A stretch of DNA of 64,000 nucleotides from Hermetia illucens (Eukaryota; Arthropoda; Insecta; Diptera; Stratiomyidae). Where the stretch lies: positions 156,563,332 through 156,627,331 of the forward strand of contig NC_051849.1 in assembly GCF_905115235.1 (NCBI RefSeq). The letters run 5' to 3'. The notes beneath the pieces were generated by a model, which was given only the letters and a program-made list of their open reading frames with translations, had not been told where the DNA came from and searched no databases. The position numbers and the translations under genes were made by a program. This document shows positions 1 to 11,202 of the stretch, piece after piece (the first letter of the stretch is position 1; every line of letters starts with the position of its first letter).

Positions 1-1067
1 CTGTCTGTCTGTCACACCCGATTCATTCGGAAACGGCTAGACCGATTATCACGAAAATTGGTGAGAGTATGTAATCTGGTGTTCCCTTTACATGCAGTAA
101 GTGGCGCCATTTTGTGTTAAGTTTAAGGGGGGGGGGGGGGGGGGGGGGCTCCCCATACATGTGAATGGAGGGTAAAAATTTTTTTTTCACAGAATGAAGC
201 CATGTGGGGTATCAAATGAAAGGTCTCAATTAGTACTTTTCGAAACTGGTTCAATATTTGATATTGGGTGAAACATAGGGGAGTGAGGGCTCAAAATATG
301 ACCCCCAAAAAGTGTAACAGGTCTCGTTCTCGGAACCTATCCAACCGAAAAATCTGAAAAAAATCACAGTGGTGCATCTCTACGAAATCTAGGCCTCAAA
401 ATATATCCGGTTCCGATATTTGCACAAATAAAGTTAATAATAGTATATTTCCACATTTTAGAAATTTACCCGGCACCCCCTTTATGTTCATCCCAGAAAT
501 ACAAAATTTGGCATGCATATAATGAAGAACATTATGCACAATTTGGTCAAGTTTAAAGAAAATCAAACTATTATTAACAAAGTTGTAGGGGGTAAAACTT
601 TACCATTTTTTGTGAATTTCGTGACGTCATCATCACATATCATTTCGTCAATACCACAACGAAATGAGTTGTTATGGATGGGGTCGCAAAGAATTATTTT
701 GTTTTAGTTTTTTAATCATTTGTATGTGAATATCAATTACTCCAACCAGACATGTGTGTATGTAGGTAAATAGTATATGCGTGCTAATGAACTTTGCGGG
801 TAATTCAGATAGATATAAGAAGTAAATCGGAAATATGGGTACGATCAATTGATATATGTGCATATATGTGTACAGTATTCGGAAATAGGCAGTTTGTTTG
901 TTTATGGTGAGCGTAATATGTACGTATGTCTCGTAGTTTGAAGGATTGAAGGATTATGTTGGATTTGTAGCTATATATGTATAGAGAAATGTGTGTTGAA
1001 ATTTCTTACATAAGAGGAACACAAAACCTTTATACCCGAAGCGCGAGCTTCCGGTATTCCGACTTGT
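1..1067 (-). mobile_element. HINE / DINE-1-like Helentron-related repeat, copy a
   Basis: Non-coding repeat, reverse complement of the complete copy at 24901-26043. The window starts inside its GTCT microsatellite, so the terminal hairpin is outside. Its 5' end (position 1067, reading ACAAGTCGG on the minus strand) and the sub-terminal 12-mer AAGGTTTTGTGT (1019-1030 on this strand as its complement) are present. A 22-G run at 127-148 lies in the middle. No transposase or Rep/helicase coding is seen, so it is non-autonomous. Family assignment rests on architecture and is an inference. Confidence 0.75.
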
Positions 1068-2318
1068 TTTAAAATGCCTATTGCAACTCCTTCAAAAAAA
1101 TTTCAAATCGGGGAAATAATTTCCTTCTTTTCCCACCCGCCTTTCAAGGCTGTTGTTCAAAAGCCAACTACCATGACAAAGATGTGATTAAATCATGATG
1201 CACCGCTTAAGAGTAAAAGTTCCTGGAACCATGTTAAGCTGGTTCACTTCAAACTGGCCTTCCATCTATCAAGTGTTAAATAGTTAATCCCTAATAACTC
1301 CGGGAACAATGACATAGTAGCAGAATTTCGTGATTTCATTTATTCCAGTCCAAAAATTATGCCTGAGTTAAAACAATAACCATTTCTTCCTATACAATCT
1401 CAAACTATATAATTTTCCATAATGTGGCTGCCATTACTCGTAACTATAGATTTATTACTAAGATTACCTTCTGGTCGCGTTCAATGAGTGACCAATTGTC
1501 ACTGAATTGTTTTCCTCGGTCTGTCTATTGCAAAATTCGTGCCCTTGAAGTGGTCTATAATAATCAGGCACAACAGTTTCCAGTAAAAAACAATTCGAGC
1601 TGTATTCATACACTTTAATCAGTTTATGGTATCAAAGTGGCGTACTTTGATGTAATTCAATGGTAATGGTGAGTTTGCAATGTTTGTTGTGGTTGCTTGT
1701 CGTCAAGTATGCATTAAGTATGCAGTCTATAGAGATATCTGCCTCCACCATGTCCCTGAACTCTTGAAATCCGCGTATAGCTGTGCAAGACCTCAGTACG
1801 AATCCAAATAATAATAATGAACATATCTTGCATAGCAAATGCTATTACTCTTACTTTCAACCGAAAACGTTTCACTGAAGGCTTAGGAAGTCACGACTTG
1901 TGATCCAGCCGAAAGAAGACCATGTCGAGGGAAGTACATCTGCCCAAGACATTTCTTGAATGCGAGGAAAACATTAAAGCTCGTGACTTGTGATTTTATG
2001 GATTCGAACAACGATGGTGATATTTCTTACGTTCATGCATTGAATTATGCAATAGTGATGGGGTTAGCACTACGTCCCGCAGCATTTAGATGCGATTTTC
2101 TGTGGAATTGTGCTGGCTTAGTAGTCGTTCAGAGTCAAATTATGTTTAGAAGCTAAAAGCTTCCACCTTTTAGGAGCATGCCCTCAAAATGTTTAGATAC
2201 ATTCATTGTACTGGGATTTCTATCATACGCAGTTTGGTGCAATAAGTATTTAAGAAAGATCGCTTCTTTGCTTTATATTATCAGAACACTCAATATAAAC
2301 TTAAAGATAAATATAACC
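1068..2318. other. Non-coding stretch, nothing recognised
   Basis: AT-rich sequence with only short ORFs in all frames. No repeat shared with the rest of the window and no protein similarity that I recognise. Confidence 0.5.
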
Positions 2319-2323
2319 AAAAA
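2319..2323 (-). terminator. Pol III T-run terminator of tRNA-Thr
   Basis: Five consecutive T on the minus strand, 14 bases after the tRNA 3' end, which fits an RNA polymerase III stop. Confidence 0.6.
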
Positions 2324-2337
2324 TAAGGGAATCGCAT

Positions 2338-2408
2338 GCCTCCTGTGAGGATTGAACTCACGACCCCTGGTTTACAAGACCAGTGCTCTACCACTGAGCT
2401 AAAGAGGC
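2338..2408 (-). tRNA. tRNA-Thr(UGU)
   Basis: A 71-nt cloverleaf on the minus strand. The acceptor stem GCCTCTT pairs with AGGAGGC (one G-U). The D arm is GCTC/GAGC with an AGTGGTA loop. The anticodon stem CTGGT/ACCAG holds loop CTTGTAA, anticodon TGT, read as threonine. The T arm GTGAG/CTCAC holds TTCAATC. Internal A box (TAGCTCAGTGG) and B box (GGTTC-type, here AGTTCAATCC) are intact, and a T5 run follows. No intron. It is a single gene with no array neighbours, and unlike the SINE copies in the window it folds fully and has no trimer tail. Confidence 0.93.
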
Positions 2409-3389
2409 GATATGTACCGTTCCTAAATGATAAGAAGTACACAATTATTCTCCACGCATTTTCAGTTGTTAGATAAGAAATATTTAATGATAGTGGCGAA
2501 CCTATAAAGGCGTATTTAACACTCTATCATCAATCATGAAAAGTTCTTCCCACTCCCTCGACTGATTCATCAGATATGAGCAGAACATAAAGATAGGCTG
2601 TTAGGCATTCTTAAGCTTTTGTTGGGATACGCACGCTAGAATCTGAATCTTTAGGCGCATATGTAAGTATAATAAGTGTGCATAAATTCCAACAAAAATA
2701 TTTTTTTATGATTCCGTAACTAGTTTGATAGAATACACCCTTAACCGAATTTCAATTATATTTCAGAAACCAGAGTAAAAAAAACATCGAACTCCAAAGC
2801 TGAACAATAAAGTGACTACACAAATTTTACGCAGAATAAATTCGTGACACCTTCTAGTTAAGTTATAAATATCAATATACATATATATACGTATATATGT
2901 GTAAAACAACAATAAAATCCTATTTGACAGCAGTTCAGAAAGTTGAGGCAGCACCCGTGAACTTATTAGCGAACCAGGTCTAAATATAACCCGAATGATT
3001 CGAGTCAATGATTCATATCGAGATAAACGAAATTCCCATCTCTTATACATAGCAAACATGTACAGAAAACAGAAATGCGGAGAGTAATGTGTATAATATG
3101 GACTCGCAGATATTCAATTAAAAACGTTTACCATTAAAATACCAGTTAATGAAAGCAGCAAAGGATACATCAGATAATTGGCAATAATTATGAAATTAAT
3201 TAATTTTATAAAAATTGGTTTACTGAACACTTCAACAGAGTGCTCTAGTTCTGCAGCCCTTCTCCTTCTGGCATACATTGTAACGTACACTGTAATGCCA
3301 ACAATAAACTTCTTACGTATACGTGTAGTCTTTCCTTGGTAGGTCCTCCACCGCCCGACCTTTGCTGCGCCACGGCTCCATCGGCACCC
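2409..3389. other. Non-coding stretch, nothing recognised
   Basis: AT-rich, with TATA/GTAT-rich runs near 2870-2900. The short minus-strand frame at 2763-3059 shows no family signature. Confidence 0.45.
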
Positions 3390-4325
3390 TGGTGATTGTG
3401 AAGATCATTCGTTGATGTTTCATCTCCAGGATCTCTGTTGACTGCGGTTATTGCGGCATCCATTTCCCTCTTATAGGTGTTGCGAGGGCTGTGTTGTGGA
3501 TGTCTTCAGTGTTATCTCTCACCTGATTGTCAGAGGGGATTCTAGGTGGTGTTGTTATTCGAGCTTGGAGCCCTGCTAACGAGATAGTGATGCGAGTCTA
3601 TATTGGCCCCCCCTATATGTTCTGACATTTATCAAGGCTGAGAGGTGGCGGCGTTCGATCAACACGTGGTCAATTTGGTTGAAAATGATCCCGTCTGGAG
3701 AGACCCACGTATGTTTGTGGACCGCAAAGCAAAGCAGGTACTTCCAACAACCATTTCGTGTGACACCGCTAATTGAATAATTCGCAGTCAGTTATCATTT
3801 GTTTTTTCGTGTAAGCTATGGGAGCCAACGTATCGCCTGAATACGGGCTCCTTCCCTACTTGGCTGTTAAAGTCCCCAAGCATGATTTTGATATCATATC
3901 TGGGACAGGCTTCGAGGGTTCTTTCTACTGCCTCGTAGAAGGTATCCGTCTCCGACTCTGCAGTCTCCTCTGTAGGGGCGAGAACATTAAAGAGGCTTAT
4001 ATTTCCAAATTTGCCTAGCGAAAGCAGAGTGCAAAGCCGTTCGCTTATGTTTTGAAAGCCGATAACAGCAAGTTTATTTTTTTTGGCTGACTAAAAAACC
4101 TACTCCGAGCACATGGTTTACTAGATGGCCACTATAATATATGGTGTAGTGACTCTTCTCCAGGAAACCGGTCGCTGCCCAACGCATTTCCTGTAACACT
4201 GTTACATCAGTCTTATGCTGGGACAGGGTATCGGCTAGCTGCTCGGCAGCTTCATCTCTGTACAGGGAGCGAATGTTCCATGAGAAAATCCGCAAATCAT
4301 TATTCCTTTGTCGTTGACGGGTTCC
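3390..4325 (-). mobile_element. RTE-type LINE family A, endonuclease fragment (A6)
   Basis: Minus-strand DNA closely matching the 5' half of the element at 41914-45182. Recognisable endonuclease pieces include RIFSWNIRSLYRDEAAEQLA and the LQEMRW catalytic segment near 4180-4310. Both ends are cut: it stops in the linker after the endonuclease (near 3390), and the upstream junction near 4325 runs into a C-rich tract. There is no reverse transcriptase or tail. Several frame breaks; a dead fragment. Confidence 0.85.
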
Positions 4326-5977
4326 TCGTTGTGTAATCCCCCCCCCCCCTGATTCGGTAGTTGCTCTTATAACGTCAAGAAGTTTTTGGTTGGGAGGGCG
4401 ACCTGTGTGTAGCCCTCTATATTTCGCGTTTTCGAAGTGGGCTAACAAAAAGAGTAGTCGAGCTCTCACTCGGTCAAGACCGATACTAAAGACGCATTAA
4501 GCAACCCGATCTGCGTCTCCTTGGGCAATCTACATTTAGCCTTCATCACACTCACTTGCTTCTCAAACGAATGAGTTCTCCCTGCAATCTAGTTCTGCCA
4601 GTCCAGTAATCCGCTTTGCATCAAATAAATTTATGATACGAAAGAGACCCTTATTCGCAGTGGCGTCAAAAAAAGATTAAGGAGATTCCGCTACCGCCGC
4701 CGTTCACTCGCCACCTCATCCAATAATCGTTGTAGTGTCATAGTCGAAATTTCACATCCACGCCAAACAACTGCATACTAATCTATCCGTATTCCTACAA
4801 ATGCCATCTCTCAGAGTTCCTCCCTATTCCCCAACCAATTTTCGTCAAAATAGACCACCAAAATGTGAAGAAATTTAATCCTCCTTCTATTTTAACTGCA
4901 GCGGTGCACCACTTAAAAGTCAGTCAAAATACTAATATAATGAAATTGAAAACTAAAGACTACTAATCTTATTTTCATAACCTCCATTACATACATACAA
5001 TCAACTATAATCAATGATAAATAATAATAAGCAAATCAATTCATATTGTAAGTCCTGGTTAGAAGGTTCAAGTACAGTTGCAAAGAGAGGAAGAAAACTC
5101 AATTACCGTTTACTAAATTGTAAGTGAATGGAAAATGACCACACTCACTTACAGCACCATTTTCTGCTGGTCTTTGCAGGTGCCCAGGGTTTCCCTTTCT
5201 TCCCCAAATGGCCACTATCGGAAACAGCGCTTTTTATCAAATTGCACGCCTGTGCTTCGTCATTACTAGTGTGAACAATTCGAAGGGTCGTTGCAGGATG
5301 CCAAGGGAGAGGAAGAATCTGTTGAAATTGTTCAAAACCGCAGGGTACTGTACCAACACCAAATATGGTCAACATATTCCTAAAAGGACTTTTTTCATGA
5401 GACTCAAAACTGCTCCCCAAAAATTGCGAACATAATCCTTTTCTGAAACGCAAAGACTCGAGCAGCGTTCTCTTTTCAGTCCTTCTTTATTGTCAGGGTA
5501 TTTGACACTAATTGCATTTTCCGTGGATTTTAGCAGCAAACTCATGATGACTTAAGGGATGTGGCGTCGTCCAAACACCATCGAAGTTGGTCTTAGTCGC
5601 CCCGGGCGATAGCCAGGTTATGTGGGGGGGGTCCTTTAGGCCACTGCGATATCTCATGTGCCATTTTACGTGTCCTTAACCCTATGCATGGGTCCTTAAA
5701 CCTATGCGTGGGACCGCATTGGAATCTGGAAAACACGGATATCACGCAAACCTATCGGAAAAGGCACTCGAAGCTGAACTGAAAATAAAAAAAAAATCAC
5801 AAATAAAGCAGTCATAAATAAATATAGTGAAGATTCACGACGGATCACATCCTCAGTCAATATTTCTTCTGCTTCAAATATTCAAGGCCTTTGGGGATCC
5901 CTCCCTTGACATCCTCAATTCCTAAAAATGGAGGACCCACTTGATATTTCGTATAAGTTCGAGCGATTTAAGGAGAA
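4326..5977. other. Non-coding stretch with an unrecognised 102-codon frame
   Basis: Mostly low-information sequence. A minus-strand frame at 5145-5453 (102 codons, no stop) has no motif that I recognise and no splice or repeat context. I treat it as probably chance. Confidence 0.35.
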
Positions 5978-6460
5978 ACAAGTCGGGAAACCGGAAGCTG
6001 GACGCTTCAGGTACGAAAGGTTTTGTGTATTTCTTAGTACGTAGCACGTAATATATCCATATATTATGTGAGAGTATCCACTTTCGGGTGATATTGACAT
6101 TCATAGTCTTCAATTTTCAAAGAAGCAACAAATTTGAGGTATTATAACTTTGTTAGTAATAGTGCGATTTCCACCAAACTTGGTAAGATCATGTTCTATA
6201 TTATAGCCTATATTACTGCAAAATTTCATGGTACTAGGATGAACTTAAGGGGGGTTTCTAACCAATTACAAAAAATTGTAGTAATATACTATTATTAACT
6301 TTATTTAAACAGATATCGGTATGGAAGGTATTTCGGAGCCTAGGCACCATATAGTGGCAGCCTCTTGATTTTTTTCAGATTTTTCGGTTTGGTAGTTTCT
6401 GCGAATGGCCCCCTTAAAGAAGTGATCACTTTCAACCCCTCGCGCTCCCCACCCTTCCAA
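5978..6460 (+). mobile_element. HINE / DINE-1-like repeat, copy b (3' truncated)
   Basis: Starts with ACAAGTCGGGAAACCGGAAG and the sub-terminal AAGGTTTTGTGT-like box, as in the full copy at 24901. It follows the consensus to a C-rich segment (CTCCCCACCC) also seen in the copy at 18953, then stops abruptly where R1 sequence begins at about 6461. The microsatellite and terminal hairpin are missing. Confidence 0.75.
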
Positions 6461-6479
6461 GAGAAGGAGTAAACTTACG

Positions 6480-8135
6480 GTGCAGGGGCTCGGAACCCCA
6501 GTACCGGCGGCTTTTGGGAGTGAGCAAACGGGCTCCCGGTCGTCGATATCCCTCGACCGCAGTGCCTCGGTGGTGGACAACTTGGCCACCGTGGCATCTA
6601 ATGCTACAAGTGTTTTAGATTTGGAAAAGGATGCGTTCAAGCGAAGTACCACTCTACCAAGGACACCAGTAACAAAACCGAAGAAGGGTGAATTGAAAGC
6701 ACATCGTTGGACAACAAAAACAGCAACAACATCGACCGCACATATTCAAAAGGAACAGCAACAGGAGGTACTCCAGGACCAGGAAAAGGACCCATTCAGA
6801 AGAAGTTCGTCAACTTTGAGATCTCCGCCAATGCCAAACATCAAAAAAGATAAAACGGAGGGAAGGTCAATGAATGCCAAATGTGAAGGAGTATTTAAAT
6901 GTAGTAATCTGGTTAGGAATCATCATGGAGAGCAGAGCCCTGAAGCAGAGGAATTACCCTTCACACAGCTTGGTGCAAAAATAGTGGAGCTGTCTGAGTT
7001 CATCAAGGACAAACACAACGTCCACCAAGCCATAAAAAATATGGTGAGAGCAATTAGAGTGCTCTACAACAAATCGCAGCAGGAGGAACAAAATTCCAAG
7101 GGCAAGTCGAAATCTGTTGCCCCAACAGTGTCACAAGCGACCCAAGTGGCACCTAATCGTGTTGCAATCGGCCTGCCACCAAACAAGAGAGTGCGGGAAG
7201 GAGATGTGGATCCTCTGGGAAGTCAACAGGCGCCCAAGAGGAAAAAAGCCATGCAAACAGTTCCGAAAAACGGAACTAAAGGCACCGAAGAGAGAAAGCA
7301 GGTCCCCCAAGTGCGAGCTCCGGCAATTGACTCGACGAAATCCAAGGGGAATGAAAAAGGTGGTTGGACCAAAGTAGTTAGGAAAAAGGCGAAGAAAAAG
7401 GCAAAAGTGCGGATTCGCCCAGAAGCGATTGTAATCTCCAGCAATGGAAGTTTGTCTTACGCGGAGATACTGAAAAAGGTCAAAGCTGACCCCGACCTAA
7501 AAGATCTAGGCGGAAATGTCAGCAAGATTCGAAGGACCCAAAAGGGTGACCTCATGTTTCAACTGAAAAAAACCAGCTTGGGGAAAACTGATGGCTTCCG
7601 AGCTCAGGTTAAGAGTTCACTTGGGGAGAATGTCACAGTACGGACCCAAAAACATGAGGTCTATATACAGTGCAAGGATCTCGATGAAGTGACATCCAAA
7701 GGAGAAATTTCCACTGCCTTGATGGAACAATTCAAGTTGGAGGAACTTGCCGAAGAGTCCATTGTGAGTTTGCGGAAAGCCTATGGCAATACTCAGACGG
7801 CCACATTGCGATTGCCAGTGGACGCCGCGCAGAAGTTATTGGCGGCCGGGAAGGTTCGAATCGGATGGGTTGTTTGCCGTCTGAGAGAGCAGATTTCTCT
7901 AAAGAGGTGCTTCAAGTGCCTCGCGTTTGGTCATTTTGCGAAGGCATGCACCAGCGGCATTGATCGGTCCGATCGATGCAGAAGGTATGGGGAGAAAGGC
8001 CATATTGCCAAAGCGTGCAATAGGGACCCCAAATGCTCATTATGCGAAGGAAGTGAGGGACGGGATTACCGGCATATTGCCGGAAGTGCTAAACGCCCGG
8101 AATTTAGGAAGGCGCTGACTTCAATGAAAAAATGA
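6480..8135 (+). CDS. R1-type ORF1 protein (gag-like, CCHC knuckles)
   Basis: Nucleic-acid-binding protein that would coat R1 RNA. Open for 551 codons from a GTG at 6480; the frame is open back to a stop at 6423 but holds no ATG, and the first AUG in frame is codon 118, so the native start is probably lost. The N-terminal half is basic and low complexity. A conserved block around codons 170-200 (LSEFIKDKHNVHQAIKNM) recurs in the relic at 22540-23400. At the C-terminus (about codons 477-532) the first knuckle CFKCLAFGHFAKAC is a perfect CX2CX4HX4C. The second, CRRYGEKGHIAKAC, has Tyr for its second Cys, and the third is altered. A shortage of breaks compared with ORF2 is notable. Confidence 0.85.
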   Translation: MQGLGTPVPAAFGSEQTGSRSSISLDRSASVVDNLATVASNATSVLDLEKDAFKRSTTLPRTPVTKPKKGELKAHRWTTKTATTSTAHIQKEQQQEVLQDQEKDPFRRSSSTLRSPPMPNIKKDKTEGRSMNAKCEGVFKCSNLVRNHHGEQSPEAEELPFTQLGAKIVELSEFIKDKHNVHQAIKNMVRAIRVLYNKSQQEEQNSKGKSKSVAPTVSQATQVAPNRVAIGLPPNKRVREGDVDPLGSQQAPKRKKAMQTVPKNGTKGTEERKQVPQVRAPAIDSTKSKGNEKGGWTKVVRKKAKKKAKVRIRPEAIVISSNGSLSYAEILKKVKADPDLKDLGGNVSKIRRTQKGDLMFQLKKTSLGKTDGFRAQVKSSLGENVTVRTQKHEVYIQCKDLDEVTSKGEISTALMEQFKLEELAEESIVSLRKAYGNTQTATLRLPVDAAQKLLAAGKVRIGWVVCRLREQISLKRCFKCLAFGHFAKACTSGIDRSDRCRRYGEKGHIAKACNRDPKCSLCEGSEGRDYRHIAGSAKRPEFRKALTSMKK

Positions 8136-11046
8136 GGTTTATTCAAATAAACCTCAATCATTGTAGGGTCGCTCAAGATTTACTCGAGCAGACCATCTAC
8201 GAATCCGAGGTGGAAATTGCCATCATTAGCGAACCCTATAAAAACCGTCACGGTGGCGTGTGGATTATAGATTCGTCTGGTGGAGCGGCGATATGGGCAT
8301 GCGGTCGACAAGCCATCCAATGTACTGGGAATCAGACATACAGCGGCTTTGTGTGGGCGAAAATAAACGGAGTATATGTGTACAGCTGTTACGCCCCACC
8401 AAGCCTCACACTGCCCGAATTCGAGGAAATGCTTGACAGCCTTGTTCTCGACGCAAGGGGTCGTAGTCCAAGGGTGATAGCTGGTGACTTCAATGCTTGG
8501 ACCCGTGAGTGGGGTAGCAGAGAGACAAATGCAAGGGGCCGTAGTCTATTAGACACTTTCGCACAGTTGGATGTCGTTCTGGCCAACGAAGGATGTGTAA
8601 ACACCTTTCAGAAAGGGGGTCTACCTACGTATACCTAACTTTTGTCAGCCCTGCACTGGCACGTGGTATGTCTTGGTGTGTCAGCAACCACTACACCCAC
8701 AGCGATCACCAGGCAATGGGCTATGGGCTATGGGTGGAGTCACCGGGCATAAGATCATCATGCCCGAAACCGAGAAAGATGTCAGGCTGGTCCGCTAAAG
8801 CTCTGGATGACCAACCCTTCACGGAGGTGTGGTTAGACCAACCTAATAAAGCAGGCGCCTCTACGGAACGAGCTGTCCATGTGGCCGAATGCGTCGCCAA
8901 AGCGTGTGACGCGTCCATGCCGAGGAGGTGCGCATTCCCCAGTAGAAGACCAAACTACTGGTGGAATGCTGAACTGGCCAGCCTTCGATCAGCCTGTCAC
9001 CGAGCCAGAAGAGCGGCTCAAAGAGCGATAGGCAGAATTGACCAAGGGCAAAAAGAGCGCGCCTATAAGGAAGCCCGCAAAACCTTCAAGCTCGCCATCC
9101 AACGGAGCAAGAGGGAATGCTTTAAGGAGCTCTGTTTAGAAGCAGACGTAAACCCGTGGGGGAGCGCCTATAGAATCGTGATGGGGCGATTCAGAGGCCA
9201 ATCATCTCCACAGATCACGTGTCCTACACTCTTGTTAGAAATCATCCAGGGGTTATTCCCTTAGCAAGAGGAGGGCGTAGACAGCTTCCAGCGACCTCTG
9301 AACGACACGGCAATACCGCCAGTCACCAGTGACGAGCTGCTGGAGATTTGCACTAGGATAGGAGATAATAAAGCTCCGGGTCTGGATGGCGTGCCGAATA
9401 AGGCCCTTAAGCTTGCCGTGAAATCCAGACCGGACATGTTCGCTGAGTTGTTCGAAGCGTGCATGTCCGAGGAAATATCCCCTCGGACATGCACACTATG
9501 GAAACGACAGAAGTTTGCCTAAGACTGGCAAACCTCCAGGTGAGCCAACCTCTTACAGACCTATTTGTCTTTTGGAGACTGTGGGAAAAATGCAAGAGCG
9601 AGTAATCTATAATAGATTACTCCCGGTTGTTGAGAGGCAGGGAGGTCTCTCAGATCGGCAGCATGGGTTCCGTAAAGGCAGATCAACCATTGATGCCATC
9701 AAAATGGTTACTGGATTGGCCGAAAATGCAATCCACGGAAGGGGCAGTACTAGCAAATACTGCATAGTGGTGACCCTGGATGTGAGAAATGCATTCAATT
9801 CGGCCAATTGGAACCTAATACGGGAATCTCTGGTGAAGATTGGTGTTCCCGCTTATCTTGCAGCTATTATCAACAGCTATTTAAAAGAATGGAGGCTTTG
9901 GTATGACACCGATGACGGACCCCAAGAGTACGTTGTCTCCGCGGGTGTCCCACAGGGCTCCGTACTGGGCCCACTGCTGTGGAACGTCATGTACAACGAT
10001 GTTCTTAATCTTCCCCTTCCGGAGGAAGCCACGGTGGTGGGCTACGCCGATGATATAGCGCTGGTTGTTGTCGCAAAGCATCTCGAAGATGCTGAGTTAT
10101 ACTCATGCGAAGCGATCAGTGCTGTTAAGGGTTGGCTTGTGAGTTCTGGTCTGACACTTGCGGAGGAAAAAACAGAAGCGGTCCTTATCACCAAGCGCCG
10201 TAAAAGAAATTTTGCCCGTATTCAAATTGGGAATCATATCATCACTTCTAACCCTGCGATCAAATACTTGGGAGTGATGATAGATGGGAAGCTTAGCTAT
10301 AAAGCACATGTGCAGTATGTCTATGACAAAGCATCCACTGCGAGTGTGGCCCTGGCAAGAATGATGCCGAACGTGGGAGGGCCACGGCATGCTTCCAGGT
10401 TGCTTATAGCGAGGGTAGTGAGTTCGATCCTGCTCTATGCAGCTGCAGTTTGGGGAAAGGCATTGCAGGTTACATTTAACGGTAACAAACTGAGTTCAGT
10501 CTACAGAAGAACAGCCCTAAGAGTGTGCTCGGCATTCAGGACTGTCTCAGATGATGCAGCATTCGTCATTTCTGGAATGATGCCCATTGACATCTTGGCA
10601 GACGAGATGACGAATATATATTATATAATGCGAAGTCTATCTCTCCTTTATCGCAGACGAAGAACGCCGAAAGGGAGAGATCGTTAAATAGATGGCAAGA
10701 GCGTTGAGCACGCTCGGGAAAGGGTCGGTGGACACACAGGCTCATCCCTGCCATCAAGGAGTGGTTGGCGAGACGGCACGGTGAGATTAATTATAATCTT
10801 ACTCAGTTTCTCACGGGGCATGGAGGATATCGCCAGTACCTGTTCAGGTTTAAACTGGATACCTCACCCCATTGTCCAAACTGCGATGGAGTCCCAGAGG
10901 ACCCAGAGCATGTATTCTTCCGCTGTCCAAGGTTTGTCGAGGAAAGGAAGAGCCTAGAGGAGACTCTAGGAGAGGTGCTTGTGCCAGAGGAGATCAGAAA
11001 AGCGCGGTTACGTACGCCGCGTAGAGACGAAAGGGGACGAAGCTAA
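8132..11046 (+). pseudogene. R1-type ORF2 (endonuclease-reverse transcriptase), broken
   Basis: Starts MRFIQINLNHCRVAQDLL at 8132, typical of R1-clade endonucleases. Endonuclease motifs seen are IAIISEP, the VIAGDFNAW metal site and a THSDHQA segment. The reverse transcriptase includes KTGKPPGEPTSYRPICLLE, TLDVRNAFNSANW, AGVPQGSVLGPLLWN and GYADDIAL (YADD codons at 10043-10054). The C-terminus has the knuckle CPNCDGVPEDPEHVFFRC. Breaks: frameshifts near 8615, 9512 and 10665, an in-frame TAG at 9262-9264, and a TGA near 10710 in a TGG position. All catalytic motifs are readable, so it is a recently lost rather than ancient copy. Confidence 0.88.
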
Positions 11047-11202
11047 AATGAGCTGACTCCGCCCTGTGATGTAATACCGTACGGTGGTTCCACGGGGGTT
11101 GGAGGGAGTCGGGGGTGGTTTTAGTGGGTAAGAATCCCACACGCTGGCATGTCCAGGCCAGTGTCTTTTGAAGATCCACCTCCTCAAAAAAAAAAAACTT
11201 AG

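Larger units (their letters stand above)
6461..11202 (+). mobile_element. R1-clade LINE, nearly full length, inactive (R1-1)
   Basis: Two-ORF non-LTR retrotransposon: a lysine-rich ORF1 with zinc knuckles, an ORF2 with an apurinic-type endonuclease, reverse transcriptase and a C-terminal cysteine-histidine knuckle, a short 3' UTR (about 11047-11190) and an A-run at 11191-11202. The ORF1 stop and ORF2 start overlap as ATGA at 8132-8135, a layout usual in the R1 clade. The 5' junction abuts a HINE, and that HINE does not resume after the A-run, so no clean target duplication is visible. ORF1 lacks an AUG near its start, suggesting loss of the 5' end. It does not sit in rDNA. Confidence 0.9.

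Noticed and set aside
2763-3059. 98-codon minus-strand ORF
   Set aside because: No motif, AT-rich composition, no splice context; taken as chance.
5145-5453. 102-codon minus-strand ORF overlapping a 75-codon plus-strand ORF
   Set aside because: Neither shows a family signature; two overlapping frames with equal claim are likely chance.
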